A stretch of 64,000 bases of DNA, from contig MU008164.1 in assembly GCA_010909165.1 (NCBI GenBank), positions 496,001-560,000 on the forward strand. The letters run 5' to 3'. A program made the position numbers and the translations under genes. Positions within the stretch are counted from its first letter, which is position 1, and each line of letters opens with the position of its first letter. The notes below the pieces were generated by a model that saw nothing but the letters and a program-made list of their open reading frames with translations, had not been told where the DNA came from and made no database searches. Shown here in pieces: positions 50,341 through 61,588 of this stretch. The stretch is from Anthoceros angustus (Eukaryota; Streptophyta; Anthocerotopsida; Anthocerotales; Anthocerotaceae).

Positions 50341-50497
50341 GCATGGGCTGAAATGGCATGGCATAGCATGGTATAGCATGGCTGGCATGGTATAGCATGG
50401 CTAGAATGGTGGGCATGGCTGGCATGGCTAGCATGGTGGGCATGGATGGCATGGCTAGCATGGCATGGTATGGTGGGCATGTCATGGCATGGCATGA
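50341..50497. repeat. GGCATG-type minisatellite, about 155 bp
   Basis: Irregular tandem steps of 5, 10 and 15 bp based on ggcatgg and tagcatgg (ggcatggcatagcatggtat, ggctggcatgg). Frames on both strands translate to Met/Gly/Ala- or His/Ala-rich strings and are by-products. Confidence 0.93.
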
Positions 50498-51251
50498 TTT
50501 CAGAAACGTTTCTTTAAGGTTTCTCATCACAACCTTGCCTATCACCCATGCCCAACAACCATTGTCACCGAATGGTGGCACGCGTGATTGCACATGTACA
50601 TAGGCACCCCACTCCAAATCATGCAGTTAGATACTGATGGCCAATCCCGCGATGTAGCGAGCCTCCTTAATGGCCGCTCTCGTCGCCTTGTGCAGAGGCT
50701 CGTCGAAGTTGATCTTCTCATCCGGCCACTGGCTTATATAGTGTGCACCCTAGAACTTAGATCAGAGCAGCTTGTAGCGCATGATGGTGAGGATGATGAT
50801 AGTTAGGTTGTAGTCTCCGCAAGTGCTACCGCACTGGCTGGCCCTCTTTATTCAGGTTTTTTTTATTCCCAATCTGAAATTTGGTTACACCAAAAAAAAC
50901 ATGCAAAGGTTGTCTCATAGGGTGAACAAGTGCTGGCAGGCATTGTCGCCAAGGTGGCATTGGGTGCCATCGGGGTCTCAATTTTGGCAGCTCAAATTTG
51001 GCCACACCAGGTACGGCCTTCCAGTTTGTAGCAGCCTAGTGTGGTGGGTTGTCACTGGTCACCACTTTGTGGAGGCGCTCCGGGACCTGCTCACCTCGTT
51101 TGAAGGAACAAGTCGTTGGCAAACTAACAAGCCGCGCGCTGCAACACTTATGCAAACAAGGAAGCACGGCGTGTGGCTGAAGCCGGGTATCGAATGGCTT
51201 CCAACCCCGGGGTTCGACTCCCATGCCTAGATGTATTATTTTTTTATGCAT
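50498..51251. other. No recognised gene
   Basis: A + frame at 50823-51230 has no known domain. Within it, aaatttggttacacc and aaatttggccacacc form a small duplication. ggttcgactcccatgcc at about 51211 resembles a tRNA B-box and recurs at about 54500, but no convincing A-box is seen upstream. Confidence 0.4.
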
Positions 51252-54200
51252 AGAACATGGAACAAGTTCATTTTAAGGGGTAGCAATGTTTTGCATTAAA
51301 AAGTGACATTTCTTAAGTTGGACATAAATGTGGATTCGCTTTAAAATCTACATGGTAATTCCAACTTAATATCTATTTTAATATTATTCTATTTTATGTT
51401 AAAGATATTAACTTTATTCTTTAAGTTGGAATTTTAATTTAAAATTAATTTCCTTAACACCTACTAGCAATTCTAACTTAACATCTATCTTTATGAGTAA
51501 CTTATTTTGCTTTAAAGACATTAAAGTTATCCTTTAAGTTGAAATTTTAATGCAAAATCTACTTTTTAATTTTGGAATTTTTATTAGTTTACACGTGAAG
51601 TCTAGTGGGGGCAAGAAGGCTATCGTTGTGGCCCCCTTATAAGAAAAGACTTGGGCGGGCCAAATCCTACAAATCACAACCCATGCCATGGGCCCGCCAA
51701 AGCATGCATCTATGCCTACTGTGTGTGTGATAAGACGTTTTGGTACAGACAGTGGCTCCAAGCTGGCTAGTTAGTTTGCTTCAAACATAGGGTGAGTGGG
51801 CTATAGCTCAGACCAAGGATCTAGAAGATCCTGGGTATTTTTAGAACATGGAACAAGTTCATTTTAAGGTAAGGGGTAGCAATGTTTTGCATTAAAAAGT
51901 GACATTTCTTAAGTTGGACATAAATGTGGATTCGCTTTAAAATCTACATGGTAATTCCAACTTAATATCTATTTTAATATTATTCTATTTTATGTTAAAG
52001 ATATTAACTTTATTCTTTAAGTTGGAATTTTAATTTAAAATTAATTTCCCTTAACACCTACTAGCAGTCCTAACTTAACATCTATCTTTAAGAGTAACTT
52101 ATTTTGCTTTAAAGACATTAAAGTTATCCTTTAAGTTGAAATTTTAATGCAAAATCTACTTTTTAATTTTGGAATTTTTATTAGTTTACACGTGAAGTCT
52201 AGTGGGGGCAAGAAGGCTATCGTTGTGGCCCCCTTATAAGAAAAGACTTGGGCGGGCCAAATCCTACAAATCACAACCCATGCCATGGGCCCGCCAAAGC
52301 ATGCATCTATGCCTACTGTGTGTGTGATAAGACGTTTTGGTACAGACAGTGGCTCCAAGCAGGCTAGTTAGCTGCTTCCAAACATAGGGTGAGTGGGCCA
52401 TAGCCAGCTGTATCCAAGGATCTAGAAGATCTGGGTATTTTTAGAACAACGGAGTCACTACATATAATGGCCCCAACATTTGTAACGGGGATCGGGCAAT
52501 ATCACGGATTGACCCCTTTCTCATTTCAATACAGAGCTTGTCAAGCCACTCCATGCTTTTGATCATGGGCCTAATCAACCATGCCGTTGTTTGCATGTGT
52601 GCACGCTCACTGCAGGGGCCTTGCTACCATTGAAGGGATATGAAGCTTGAGAGTCTGAGAGGTGTTCAAGTCCCTGCTTAGCTAACCATCAAATGTCCAC
52701 TTATGCATAGAACATGGAACAAGTTCATTTTAAGGGGTAGCAATGTTTGCATTAAAAGTGACATTTCTTAAGTTGGACATAAATGTGGATTCGCTTTAAA
52801 ATCTACATGGTAATTCCAACTTAATATCTATTTTAATATTATTCTATTTTATGTTATTAAAGATATTAACTTTATTCTTTAAGTTGGAATTTTAATTTAA
52901 AATTAATTTCCTTAACACCTACTAGCAATTCTAACTTAACATCTATCTTTAAGAGTAACTTATTTTGCTTTAAAGACATTAAAGTTATCCTTTAAGTTGA
53001 AATTTTAATGCAAAATCTACTTTTTAATTTTGGAATTTTATTAGTTTACACGTGAAGTCTAGTGGGGCAAGAAGGCTATCGTTGTGGCCCCTTATAAGAA
53101 AAGACTTGGCGGCCAAATCCTACAAATCACCCATGCCATGGGCCAAAGCATGCATCTATGCTCACGTGTGTGATAAGACGCTTTTTGACAGAATGGCTCC
53201 AAGCTGATTAGTTAGCTTCCAAACATAGGGTGAGTGGGCCATAGCCGGTATCCAAGGATCTAGAAGATCCGGGTATTTTTAGAACAACGAGTCACTACAT
53301 ATAATGGCCCCAACATTTGTAACGGGGCAATATACGGGATTGACCCCTTTCTCATTTCAATCACGAGCTTGTCAAGCCACTCCATGCTTTTGATCATGGG
53401 CCTAATCAACCATGCCGTTGTTTGCATGTGTGCACGCTCACTGCAGGGGCCTTGCTACCATTGAAGGGATATGAAGCTTGAGAGTCTGAGAGGTGTTCAA
53501 GTCCCTGCTTAGCTAACCATCAAATGTCCGCCTGTGTGCATTGGTTGGATGTGTTATTCAAAACCATAGGCCTGCTTGACTAACGCTATGTGTATGTGTG
53601 TGTGTACTCCTGTGTGCATCCTAGGATCCGCTCATCACCGTTGTACTTGTATGGCAGGCACAACAATCACCACCGTGTTTATACCTCTTCGAATCGCCAT
53701 GCTCTACCATAGTGACTTATGCTTGAATGAGAATGCCTAACACATTTGCCACTCCTACCTTTGTTGTTTCCCCAATGCAAACCACCACCTAACACTACAC
53801 ATAAGTTGTAAGTGACATAAGTTTTTAAGCGTGCACCTTATGCCTACACATAACATGTAACCTATAATCCATGATATGCACTTGCCAAAGTCTGCACCTC
53901 ATACCTACACATAACTAGGATTGCGGGCCTAGTATATTATATATAGGGAAAGAAAATCAACGTGTGTGCAATTAGAACACTTGTTGCTTAAAAAGTTCAG
54001 GAGGATGATCTATTTTTGCTTGCTGGTAGAAAATTTTGGTTATTTTACTACCACAAAAAAAAAAATCTTGCATTGAAGACAATGAGGTGAGGGTTGCTCT
54101 TGAGTATAGCATCAAACATAGTATCGACTGAGGGATGCATACCAAGATTTGGGCTATACAGCTTGATCACAAGGATATTGAGAGTCTGAGGAGTGTTCAA

Positions 54201-55118
54201 GTCCCTGCTAGGCTAGCCATCGGTTGTCCTCATGTGTGCATTGGTTGGCGGTCTTATTCAAAACCGTACGCTTGCCTGACTAACGCTATGTGCATGTGTG
54301 TGTGTGTGTATTCTTGTGTGTGTCCTAGCATCCGCTCATCACCGTGGAGCATCGATATGGTGACATGGAAAGCCTGGAAATGGAAACGGGGCAAGCCCGC
54401 CCGCCAAACCCCTGTTCCTACGGCGGATGGCTAGATGGCCTTCTGCATGGCCTTCTAGAAGAGGACATCTACATGTCACAAGGCTATATCCAACCCCGGG
54501 TTCGACTCCCATGCCTAGATGTATTATTTTTTTATGCATAGAACATGGAACAAGTTCATTTTAAGGGGTAGCAATGTTTGCATTAAAAGTGACATTTCTT
54601 AAGTTGGACATAAATGTGGATTCGCTTTAAAATCTACATGGTAATTCCAACTTAATATCTATTTTAATATTATTCTATTTTATGTTATTAAAGATATTAA
54701 CTTTATTCTTTAAGTTGGAATTTTAATTTAAAATTAATTTCCTTAACACCTACTAGCAATTCTAACTTAACATCTATCTTTAAGAGTAACTTATTTTGCT
54801 TTAAAGACATTAAAGTTATCCTTTAAGTTGAAATTTTAATGCAAAATCTACTTTTTAATTTTGGAATTTTATTAGTTTACACGTGAAGTCTAGTGGGGCA
54901 AGAAGGCTATCGTTGTGGCCCCTTATAAGAAAAGACTTGGCGGCCAAATCCTACAAATCACCCATGCCATGGGCCAAAGCATGCATCTATGCTCACGTGT
55001 GTGATAAGACGCTTTTTGACAGAATGGCTCCAAGCTGATTAGTTAGCTTCCAAACATAGGGTGAGTGGGCCATAGCCGGTATCCAAGGATCTAGAAGATC
55101 TGGGTATTTTTAGAACAA
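51252..55118. repeat. AT-rich dispersed/tandem module, four copies of about 590 bp
   Basis: Copies begin agaacatggaacaagttcat at 51252, 51843, 52709 and 54540 and end near gggtatttttagaac (about 51847, 52446, 53285, 55117). Copies 1 and 2 are directly adjacent, joined at the shared tagaac. Each holds two related submodules of roughly 125 bp with inverted arms (ccaacttaa ... ttaagttgg), then a GC-richer 3' third. No ORF of note is present. Copies 3 and 4 share private deletions, so they are sisters. Confidence 0.93.
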
Positions 55119-56330
55119 CGGAGTCACTACATATAATGGCCCCAACATTTGTAACGGGGGACTGGGCAATATACGGGGATTGACCCCTTTCTCATTTCAA
55201 TACAGAGCTTGTCAAGCCACTCCATGCTTTTGATCATGGGCCTAATCAACCATGCCGTTGTTTGCATGTGTGCACGCTCACTGCAGGGGCCTTGCTACCA
55301 TTGAAGGGATATGAAGCTTGAGAGTCTGAGAGGTGTTCAAGTCCCCTTAGCTAACCATCAAATGTCACTTTGTGCATTGGTTGGATGTGTTATTCAAAAC
55401 CATAGGCACCGCTATGATGTGTATGTGTGTGTACTCCTGTGTGCATCCTAGGATCCGCTCATCACCGTTGTACTTGTATGGCAGGCACAACAATCACCAC
55501 GGCCGTGTCGACACCTCTTCAGAATCAGCGTTGCCTACCATAGTGACTTATGCTTGAATGAGAATGCCTAACACATTTGCCACTCCTACCTTTGTTGTTT
55601 CCCCAATGCAAACCACCACCTAACACTACACATAAGTTGTAAGTGACATAAGCCTTTTTAAGCGTGCACCTTATGCCTACACATAACATGTAACCTATAA
55701 TCCATGATATGCACTTGCCAAAGTCTGCACCTCATACCTACACATAACTAGGATTGCGGGCCTAGTATATTATATATAGGGAAAGAAAATCAACGTGTGT
55801 GCAATTAGAACACTTGTTGCTTAAAAAGTTCAGGAGGATGATCTATTTTTGCTTGCTGGTAGAAAATTTTGGTTATTTTACTACCACAAAAAAAAAAATC
55901 TTGCATTGAAGACAATGAGGTGAGGGTTGCTCTGAGTATAGCATCAAACATAGTATCATTGAGGATGCATACCAAGATTTGGGCTATACAGCTTGATCAC
56001 AAGGATATTGAGAGTCGAGGGTGTTCAAGTCCCCGCTAGGCTAGCCATCGGTTGTCCTCATGTGTGCATTGGTTGGCGGTCTTATTCAAAACCGTACGCT
56101 TGCCTGACTAACGCTATGTGCATGTGTGTGTGTGTGTATTCTTGTGTGTGTCCTAGCATCCGCTCATCACCGTGGAGCATCGATATGGTGACATGGAAAG
56201 CCTGGAAATGGAAACGGGGCAAGCCCGGCCCGCCAAGCCCCCCTGTTCCTACCTGGCGGATGGCTAGATGGCCTTCCTGCATGGCCTTCTAGAAGAGGAC
56301 ATCTACATGTCACAAGCAGAAGGCTATATC
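52703..56330 (+). repeat. Two tandem units of about 1.83 kb
   Basis: Unit 1 runs from about 52703 to 54536 and unit 2 from about 54537 to 56330. Each has the AT-rich module, then gagtcactacatataatggc, a TG-rich stretch (gtgtgtgtgtgt), two related subcopies of gtgcattggttgg ... ccgctcatcaccgt, and ends in a copia RT start (gaggacatctacatgtcaca). In unit 1 the copia sequence breaks off after ggctatatcc. In unit 2 it continues. Confidence 0.9.
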
Positions 56331-56742
56331 CGCAACCCTGACAAAGTGCTGAAACTACTCAAGACTCTCTACGTATACAGACTTAAGCAATCATCCCGTG
56401 CTTGGAATGAAGTGTTTCACTAAGTATTAATAGAGCTAGGTTTCGTGTGCCTTGATGCGGACTCAAGTGTTTATGTACTATTTGAAGGACATGACTTCAT
56501 AATCCTGATTGTCTATGTTGACGACAACTTTCTTTTCAGCACATCAGTTGCTTTGATGGACAAGACAAAGAAGGTTTTGCTGGCCATGTTTGAAATGTCT
56601 GATTTAGGCGAACTTTCCTTCTCACTTGGTATTTAGTTTCATTTCTATCTGTCTGAGCCTGTGATTGACATTCACCAAGAGCACTCTATTAAGCAGCTGC
56701 TAAGAAGGTTTTATAAGAAAGATGCTTGTCCAGTGGCAACTC
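56292..56742 (+). pseudogene. Ty1/copia reverse transcriptase fragment
   Basis: Across small frame breaks the + strand encodes EDIYMSQAEGYIRNPDKV, LKQSSRAWNEVF, LGFVCLDADSSVYVL, then IILIVYVDDN and MSDLGELSFSLGI. These are successive Ty1/copia RT blocks including the YVDD catalytic box. The longest open piece is 56445-56636. It has stops after NEVFH and after SLGI, so it is inactive. Integrase, RNase H and gag of this copy are absent. It is cut at 56742 by an LTR. Confidence 0.92.
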
Positions 56743-56903
56743 TGTTGGAGGTAAAGCCAACCTCTAGTTAAGTAATGGTTAGTTAGAGTTAGGGCAAAGT
56801 GTTATACTGTTTATTGATAAGACAGACTCAAGAGACAATTTTGTATTGATCATCATTATTATTGAGTTTACATTCTGGTCTGTTCTCAAGCTCTCCAAAG
56901 TCA
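56743..56903 (+). mobile_element. Putative copia 5' LTR
   Basis: Starts tgttggaggtaaagcc and ends ccaaagtca (TG...CA), immediately followed by a primer binding site. Plant copia LTRs commonly begin TGTTGGA. The 161-bp length is short and no second LTR was found, so the limits are inferred. Confidence 0.6.
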
Positions 56904-56907
56904 AATA

Positions 56908-56919
56908 TGGTATCAGAGC
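56908..56919 (+). promoter_or_regulatory. Retrotransposon primer binding site (initiator Met-tRNA)
   Basis: tggtatcagagc is the usual plant copia primer binding site, complementary to the 3' end of initiator tRNA-Met. It lies four bases after the proposed LTR end, the normal spacing. Confidence 0.85.
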
Positions 56920-57166
56920 TACCTCTTTCTCTTTTTCAAGATACCCTGAGAATGTCGAGGCAAGGTAGTTCTCGTAGAGGCTCAAGCAAGAGAGGCATCA
57001 ATGGTTCGCCATGACAGACGACCCCCAAAATCACCACAGGCTGCTCAACAAAGCGAGCCCTTCCTGCCCCTTGATACAATTGTAGACCTCTACGAACTAG
57101 ACTATCCTAACCTCTGGCTAAGGAACCTAGCAGACAAGCACTTGGGTTCGGCGCGCACACTTCCGG

Positions 57167-57556
57167 GTGGAGAGTAATCGTGAGGTTGATTTTTTATACC
57201 GGCTCAGGTGTGCTAGCAGAGGGCAGAACCCTGATCTGTTCTTCGAGGCACCCTGTTCCCATTGTTTCCCTTTTGCTATCCCAAGGCCTGCTCTACGGCA
57301 GCGGTATCCCTCGCACCCTACAAACAAAGTTGAATGTAGTCAGATAACGATTGCCAAGAGTTATGCAACTACAATGAGGGTGGAGAAGACGCTATCGTGC
57401 TTGCTCTCGAATCAGGACATCTTGAAGACTCAAGTGGAAGATCTGGATTACCTTTCAGGATGGGCAATTTGTTCGAGTTCCAATACCATCCAGCAGCAAA
57501 TCGGCAAAGTAGCTGACTTTCTCAGGGATCTTGAGCTTCAATCACTAGAATTTTAG
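57167..57556 (+). CDS. Hypothetical ORF, 129 residues, between copia LTR and Gag
   Basis: Not recognised. The C-terminal half (VEKTLSCLLSNQDILKTQVE and QIGKVADFLRDLELQSLEF) looks helical and possibly coiled-coil. Its position after a copia LTR and primer site suggests retroelement leader or Gag-related sequence, but no family motif supports that. It ends inside a 24-bp inverted repeat. Confidence 0.3.
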   Translation: MESNREVDFLYRLRCASRGQNPDLFFEAPCSHCFPFAIPRPALRQRYPSHPTNKVECSQITIAKSYATTMRVEKTLSCLLSNQDILKTQVEDLDYLSGWAICSSSNTIQQQIGKVADFLRDLELQSLEF

Positions 57557-57562
57557 TGATTG
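57539..57562. repeat. 24-bp inverted repeat
   Basis: caatcacta, six bases, tagtgattg: nine-base perfect arms. The left arm recurs as a direct repeat (ccaatcactagaatt) about 40 bp downstream. Confidence 0.85.
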
Positions 57563-58235
57563 GCTGCCCGGATGAGGCCAATCACTAGAATTCAGGCGTT
57601 GGTCGCTCGCCTTGATCGCTTTCCCTGCACACGCTAAAGGGCTGCGAGGCATCACATGGAGAGTCGAAGCGTCGCGTGCAAGGTGAAGGGGCAGGGGTGA
57701 CCAGTACATGTTGATTTGCCCTCCACTAGCCGCGAGCATCGTCATGTCCCTTCGCAACTTGGTCCCTTAAGCACCTAGAAGTTGCATCGCTTCATCTGAA
57801 GTGGATGCACACATCAGTTAGGGATTTGCTACAAATTGATGCATCATGCACAGTTAGGAAAATAGCAAAACTCGCCTCAGTAATCTGCTGTATGTAATTT
57901 ACCTATATGTTAACACCTGTAGATGCTCGGGAGTGGAAATGATAGGGCAGAGCTTGAGCAAAGCCACACATTCTAATGTCCTGGCTTCACCCAAGCGGCG
58001 CCCCATGCTCCACTCCCTACATGGCCCAGGTTAGCTTCATACAGGTTTGCAACATTCAGAAAGGACATGGTAGTCATCGTCAGCACCTTCTGTCAGGTGA
58101 TCTATGCATGTCCACAAGATCTGTCAACAACCTCATACAACAATTGCAGAATCTTACCCTGATCAATCCTATTTCCATGGCTATTAATATTATCCTCCAT
58201 CCGCTCCAGCAACTACTGGCCTTGTCTTCACGTCT
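57563..58235. other. No recognised gene
   Basis: Probably retroelement-internal sequence upstream of Gag, but no motif is seen. Confidence 0.35.
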
Positions 58236-58862
58236 GAGCTTAAAGAAAAGGACCGCTTCAATGGAACTAAGTATCAACTGTGGAAGGTGCACATGAAGTC
58301 TACCCTGGTTGCTTGAGGTGTCTGGGCTGTCGTAGATGGCACGTCTAAGAAGCCAGACCCGAATGTTGTGCCCCCACCCACACCTGCAAAGACCCAGAAA
58401 TGGGATCAGCTCAACTCAATAGCCTTGGCACTCTTGATTGAAGGTTTGGATGAGATCTTAGTGCTTGATGTGGAATACCTGACCAGTGGCAAAGAAATTT
58501 GGGATCTGCTCGCTACTACATACGGGGTGAAAAACATCCTTACTTTGTGTAGAGCCCGACAAGAGCTCTTTGGCTTGCGGATGCGTGAGGGGGACAAGGT
58601 GGCATCCCCAGACACGATAGATCCAATCCCGTCCTCTCCAACGGCCATGTGCAACGGCACTCAGAACAGAGGATGTTTGACCCTCAAGTTTCAACCCCTA
58701 GGAGGCTTCGATTCCTTAGCGTCGGATGCATCAGGGCAATCTGTAGCTGGAGAGGTACAAAGCGTTCCTTCCTCCCTCTGTTCCCATTTCCGTTCCCATT
58801 CCCTTTTAACCTGGACAAGGACAAGGGCACTGGCTGTCACTTACCAACTTGAGGAAATCTAG
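58236..58862 (+). pseudogene. Copia Gag polyprotein fragment
   Basis: Across one stop the + strand reads KDRFNGTKYQLWKVHMKSTL, GVWAVVDGTSKKP, then (open frame 58368-58862) QLNSIALALLIEGLDEILVL and GKEIWDLLATTYGV. This is the F-x-G-x-x-Y-x-x-W start and the later helices of a plant copia Gag (UBN2 type). A stop lies between TLVA and GVWAV. After about 58620 the frame loses similarity. No zinc knuckle was found. It lies downstream of the LTR and primer site, so it may belong to the same insertion. Confidence 0.8.
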
Positions 58863-59890
58863 CTTAGGACTCCAATTGGTGCTAGGAAGATGCTGGCCCT
58901 CCAGGAAGAAGAAAAAACAATCCATCCTCGCGCGTTTCTCCATAGACCATCCAATCCATCATAGAGAGCTCCACAACCGGAGGCTTGGACCTTAATATAA
59001 TGTGGCAAGGTATTCCATCGCAGGCTGGAGTGCTCACCCAGAGGGCAGTACATAAAGGCATCCGATCCAAAGATATCGGACACGGAGTGGGTGAGTACCT
59101 ACATGCTAACATTTCCACCATGTGAATTTAAAGCTAAGAATGTGCTTAACGTGATGTATGTGCTAGCTATAGCTAGTCTAACAGGCATGATCTCCAATGT
59201 TGTTAGCATTTCGAAGTTGGCAGCTTGATCACCTGACCCCCTTCTGCCGATGTGGGGAATGGACATTTGACAGTGCGTATGAGCACATGATGAGAGAATT
59301 CATGAATTCGTACCTTCAACATCTTGAATTCCGGCTAGCCCCAGGAATGTGCGGAGTGGGCCCTACATTCCATGCCGGCATCTTCCTGATTAGCTGATCG
59401 ATTGCTACTTTTTGCAATCTTGAGGAACCCAAGAAGCGGGCGATCTGGATATGTCTGTATGCTATGTATATAGTCGTGTCATCAGCTTAAACTGTTGTTT
59501 AGATGTGAGCAACAGTGCATACACAGTTACATGTACAAGTCGGCGATTTGGGTTTATGTGCACGCTATGTATGTAGTCCTGTTATCCGCTTCAATTGAAA
59601 GGTTTGTTCAGATGTGAGCATCAAGTACTGAGTTACAGACAACCATAATCATGTTGCACATACGTGATTAAGATGTCTCCCTTATCATTTACTAGGAGGA
59701 TGAGGGATACAAAAATTCGGACAGGAACATCCTGGCTCTCTTAGAAGGCGACAAGGTGCTCCACATTCGCAGAATAGAAGCCGCTGCTTGTTGTCGGAGA
59801 TTCCACCAGCTAACATGCCATCCATAGCGGAGGCAATAGCCACAAGCTGGAAGAAGAAGAAGAAATCATCTATTGTAGTCCACTTATCGC
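58863..59890. other. No recognised gene
   Basis: A degenerate duplication of about 115 bp is visible (gctatgtatatagtcgtgtc near 59462 and gctatgtatgtagtcctgtt near 59565, each followed by agatgtgagca). No coding sequence is recognised. Confidence 0.45.
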
Positions 59891-59932
59891 AACAACAGTG
59901 ATTTCTTATATATACCTAAAATTATAGATAAT

Positions 59933-60004
59933 GGAGTGCGTGGTCTAGTAATATGATTCTCGCTTTGGGTGCAAGAGGTCGTGAGTCGATTCTCGCAATG
60001 CCCC
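59933..60004 (+). tRNA. tRNA-Pro(UGG)-like relic, copy 1
   Basis: ggtctagtaatatgattctc, then gctttgggtgcaagaggtc and gagtcgattctcgcaatgcc match plant tRNA-Pro with anticodon TGG in TTTGGGT. The D-arm/A-box is largely kept. The T-loop lacks one T (gagtcgat for gagttcgat) and the acceptor 5' strand (ggagtgc) does not pair with the 3' strand (atgcccc). It is therefore a pseudogene or the head of a SINE. Confidence 0.8.
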
Positions 60005-60050
60005 ATAGCCTACAATGTTCTATCCTTTATAACTTACATCTTTTATAAAC

Positions 60051-60512
60051 TCACATGTAAGGTTCATCTAGTATTTTATATCATATATAGGTCTTATATA
60101 GTATATTATATCATCATATAGGTCTTATCTAGTATATTATATCATCATATAGGTCTTATCTAGTATTTTACATCATTACACAAAAGGAAGAGTAAATAGG
60201 TCTCCACTACTCACTTGTAGGATTCATCTAGTATTTTATATCATATATCACTACACAAAAGAAAGAGTAAATAGGTCCTATCTAGTATTTTATATCACTA
60301 CACAAAAGAAAGAGTGAATAGGTCTTTACTGCTCACCTATAGGGTTATCTAGCATTTATATCACTATACAAAAGAAAGAATGAATAGGTCTCCATTGCTC
60401 ACCTATAGGGTTTATCTAGTATTTTACATCATTACACAAAAGAAAGAATGAATAAGTCTCCACTGCTCACCTTTAGGACTGATCTAGTATTTTATATTAC
60501 TACACGAAGATA
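60051..60512. repeat. Minisatellite, 66-71 bp period, copy 1 (copy 2 at about 61634-62093)
   Basis: About six imperfect repeats of the pattern atctagtattttatatcact, acacaaaagaaagagtgaat, aggtctccact, gctcacctataggg. The 5' part has shorter steps (ggtcttatctagtatattat). The tandem 1.58-kb unit repeats it. Confidence 0.88.
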
Positions 60513-60539
60513 CCCGCAGGATTTATCTAATATTCATTT

Positions 60540-60612
60540 CACTACATAAATGTAGTGTCGGCTCCTAATACCCCGATTTATCTAATATTTATTTCACTAC
60601 ACAAATGTAGTG
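60540..60612. repeat. Paired CACTACA palindromes
   Basis: cactacataaatgtagtg (60540-60557) is a perfect 18-base palindrome around AA. cactacacaaatgtagtg (60595-60612) is the same with one mismatch. Both are followed by tcggctccta. They resemble the CACTACA terminal and TGTCGG subterminal motifs of plant CACTA transposons, but no transposase is present. The second tandem unit has the same pair. Confidence 0.7.
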
Positions 60613-61516
60613 TCGGCTCCTAAAAACCCCTCACGTTATTGCACATGTGTGTAAAGGTAGGACCTATCATTATCTCCTCAGTAATAATGGGTGGGTCCGC
60701 ACCTCAGTAATTGATCAATCCAGTCCCTCCTCATCCATATCCCATCTCCATGCATCCCATGTCACCCCTGCATGCACATGCGAGGCATACCAAAGGCGGG
60801 GTCCATCCCCATGCCTCTGCCGGCGAGGCATCGAGTATGAGGCATCGAGTATCGTGCGCAGTGAAGGACGATGAGGGAAGCTTGGGGATGGACCCCGGAT
60901 TTTGGCATGCCATGGACGGGTGGATGCGAAGAAGGCAATAGGTGTGTGTGGTGGGCTCCATTCTTTGTACACACGCAAGTTAAGAGTATATTAACAAGAG
61001 GGTGGTACAAAAGAAACGCAACGCGACTGGCTTCGCTGTGCGTGATGTGACCAAGGTGAGCATCTATATCGCGTGATGCGGACCGATGTATTGTCTATTA
61101 CAATCTCTAAATGGCTACGCTTATGGAGACCGGACTCACACGTTGATGTCTTAGATATCAACATGACAGCACGAGATGTTGGAACTTCAAGAATTGAAGA
61201 GAGTCGTCTGCGTCTGTGCAATTCCTTACGCCTATGGCATCCCATAGCCTGATCTTCAAGAAAATTGAAGGAATGAGACTCATCAAGGCCGCTTTGTCAA
61301 TATCGCCCATCTCACCTTGTACTTGGCAGCAAGGTAGTGAGTTCTACGCGGGCCTACCGCCAAGGGTAGAGCTCGGTGCCACCCGCTTGACTGCAACTCC
61401 TTTAGCAAGGAGTGAATATGGCCTGTGCGGCATCTTTTCGCCGCCTCGATGAAAAGGCGCCTCGGCGGCGCGTCCAACAATGTGATTTCTTATATATACC
61501 TAAAATTATAGATAAT

Positions 61517-61588
61517 GGAGTGCGTGGTCTAGTAATATGATTCTCGCTTTGGGTGCAAGAGGTCGTGAGTCGATTCTCGCAATGCCCC
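61517..61588 (+). tRNA. tRNA-Pro(UGG)-like relic, copy 2
   Basis: Identical to copy 1 over the 72 bases, 1584 bp downstream, in the second tandem unit. It shares the missing T-loop base and unpaired acceptor stem, so the defects predate the duplication. Confidence 0.8.

Noticed and set aside
50208-50617. Overlapping frames rich in His/Ala/Met over the GGCATG minisatellite
   Set aside because: Repeat by-products readable on both strands.
51206-51235. ggttcgactcccatgcc as a tRNA/SINE B-box
   Set aside because: No A-box at the right distance and the T-stem pairs only partly; only two copies, both explained by the tandem duplication.
51795-51845. gggctatagctcag resembling a tRNA 5' end
   Set aside because: The rest of the stretch does not fold as a tRNA, and the other module copies read gggccatagcc, so the likeness is accidental.
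59197-59397. 66-codon frame with some Cys and aromatic residues
   Set aside because: Short, no homology recognised, in a stretch of decayed repeats.
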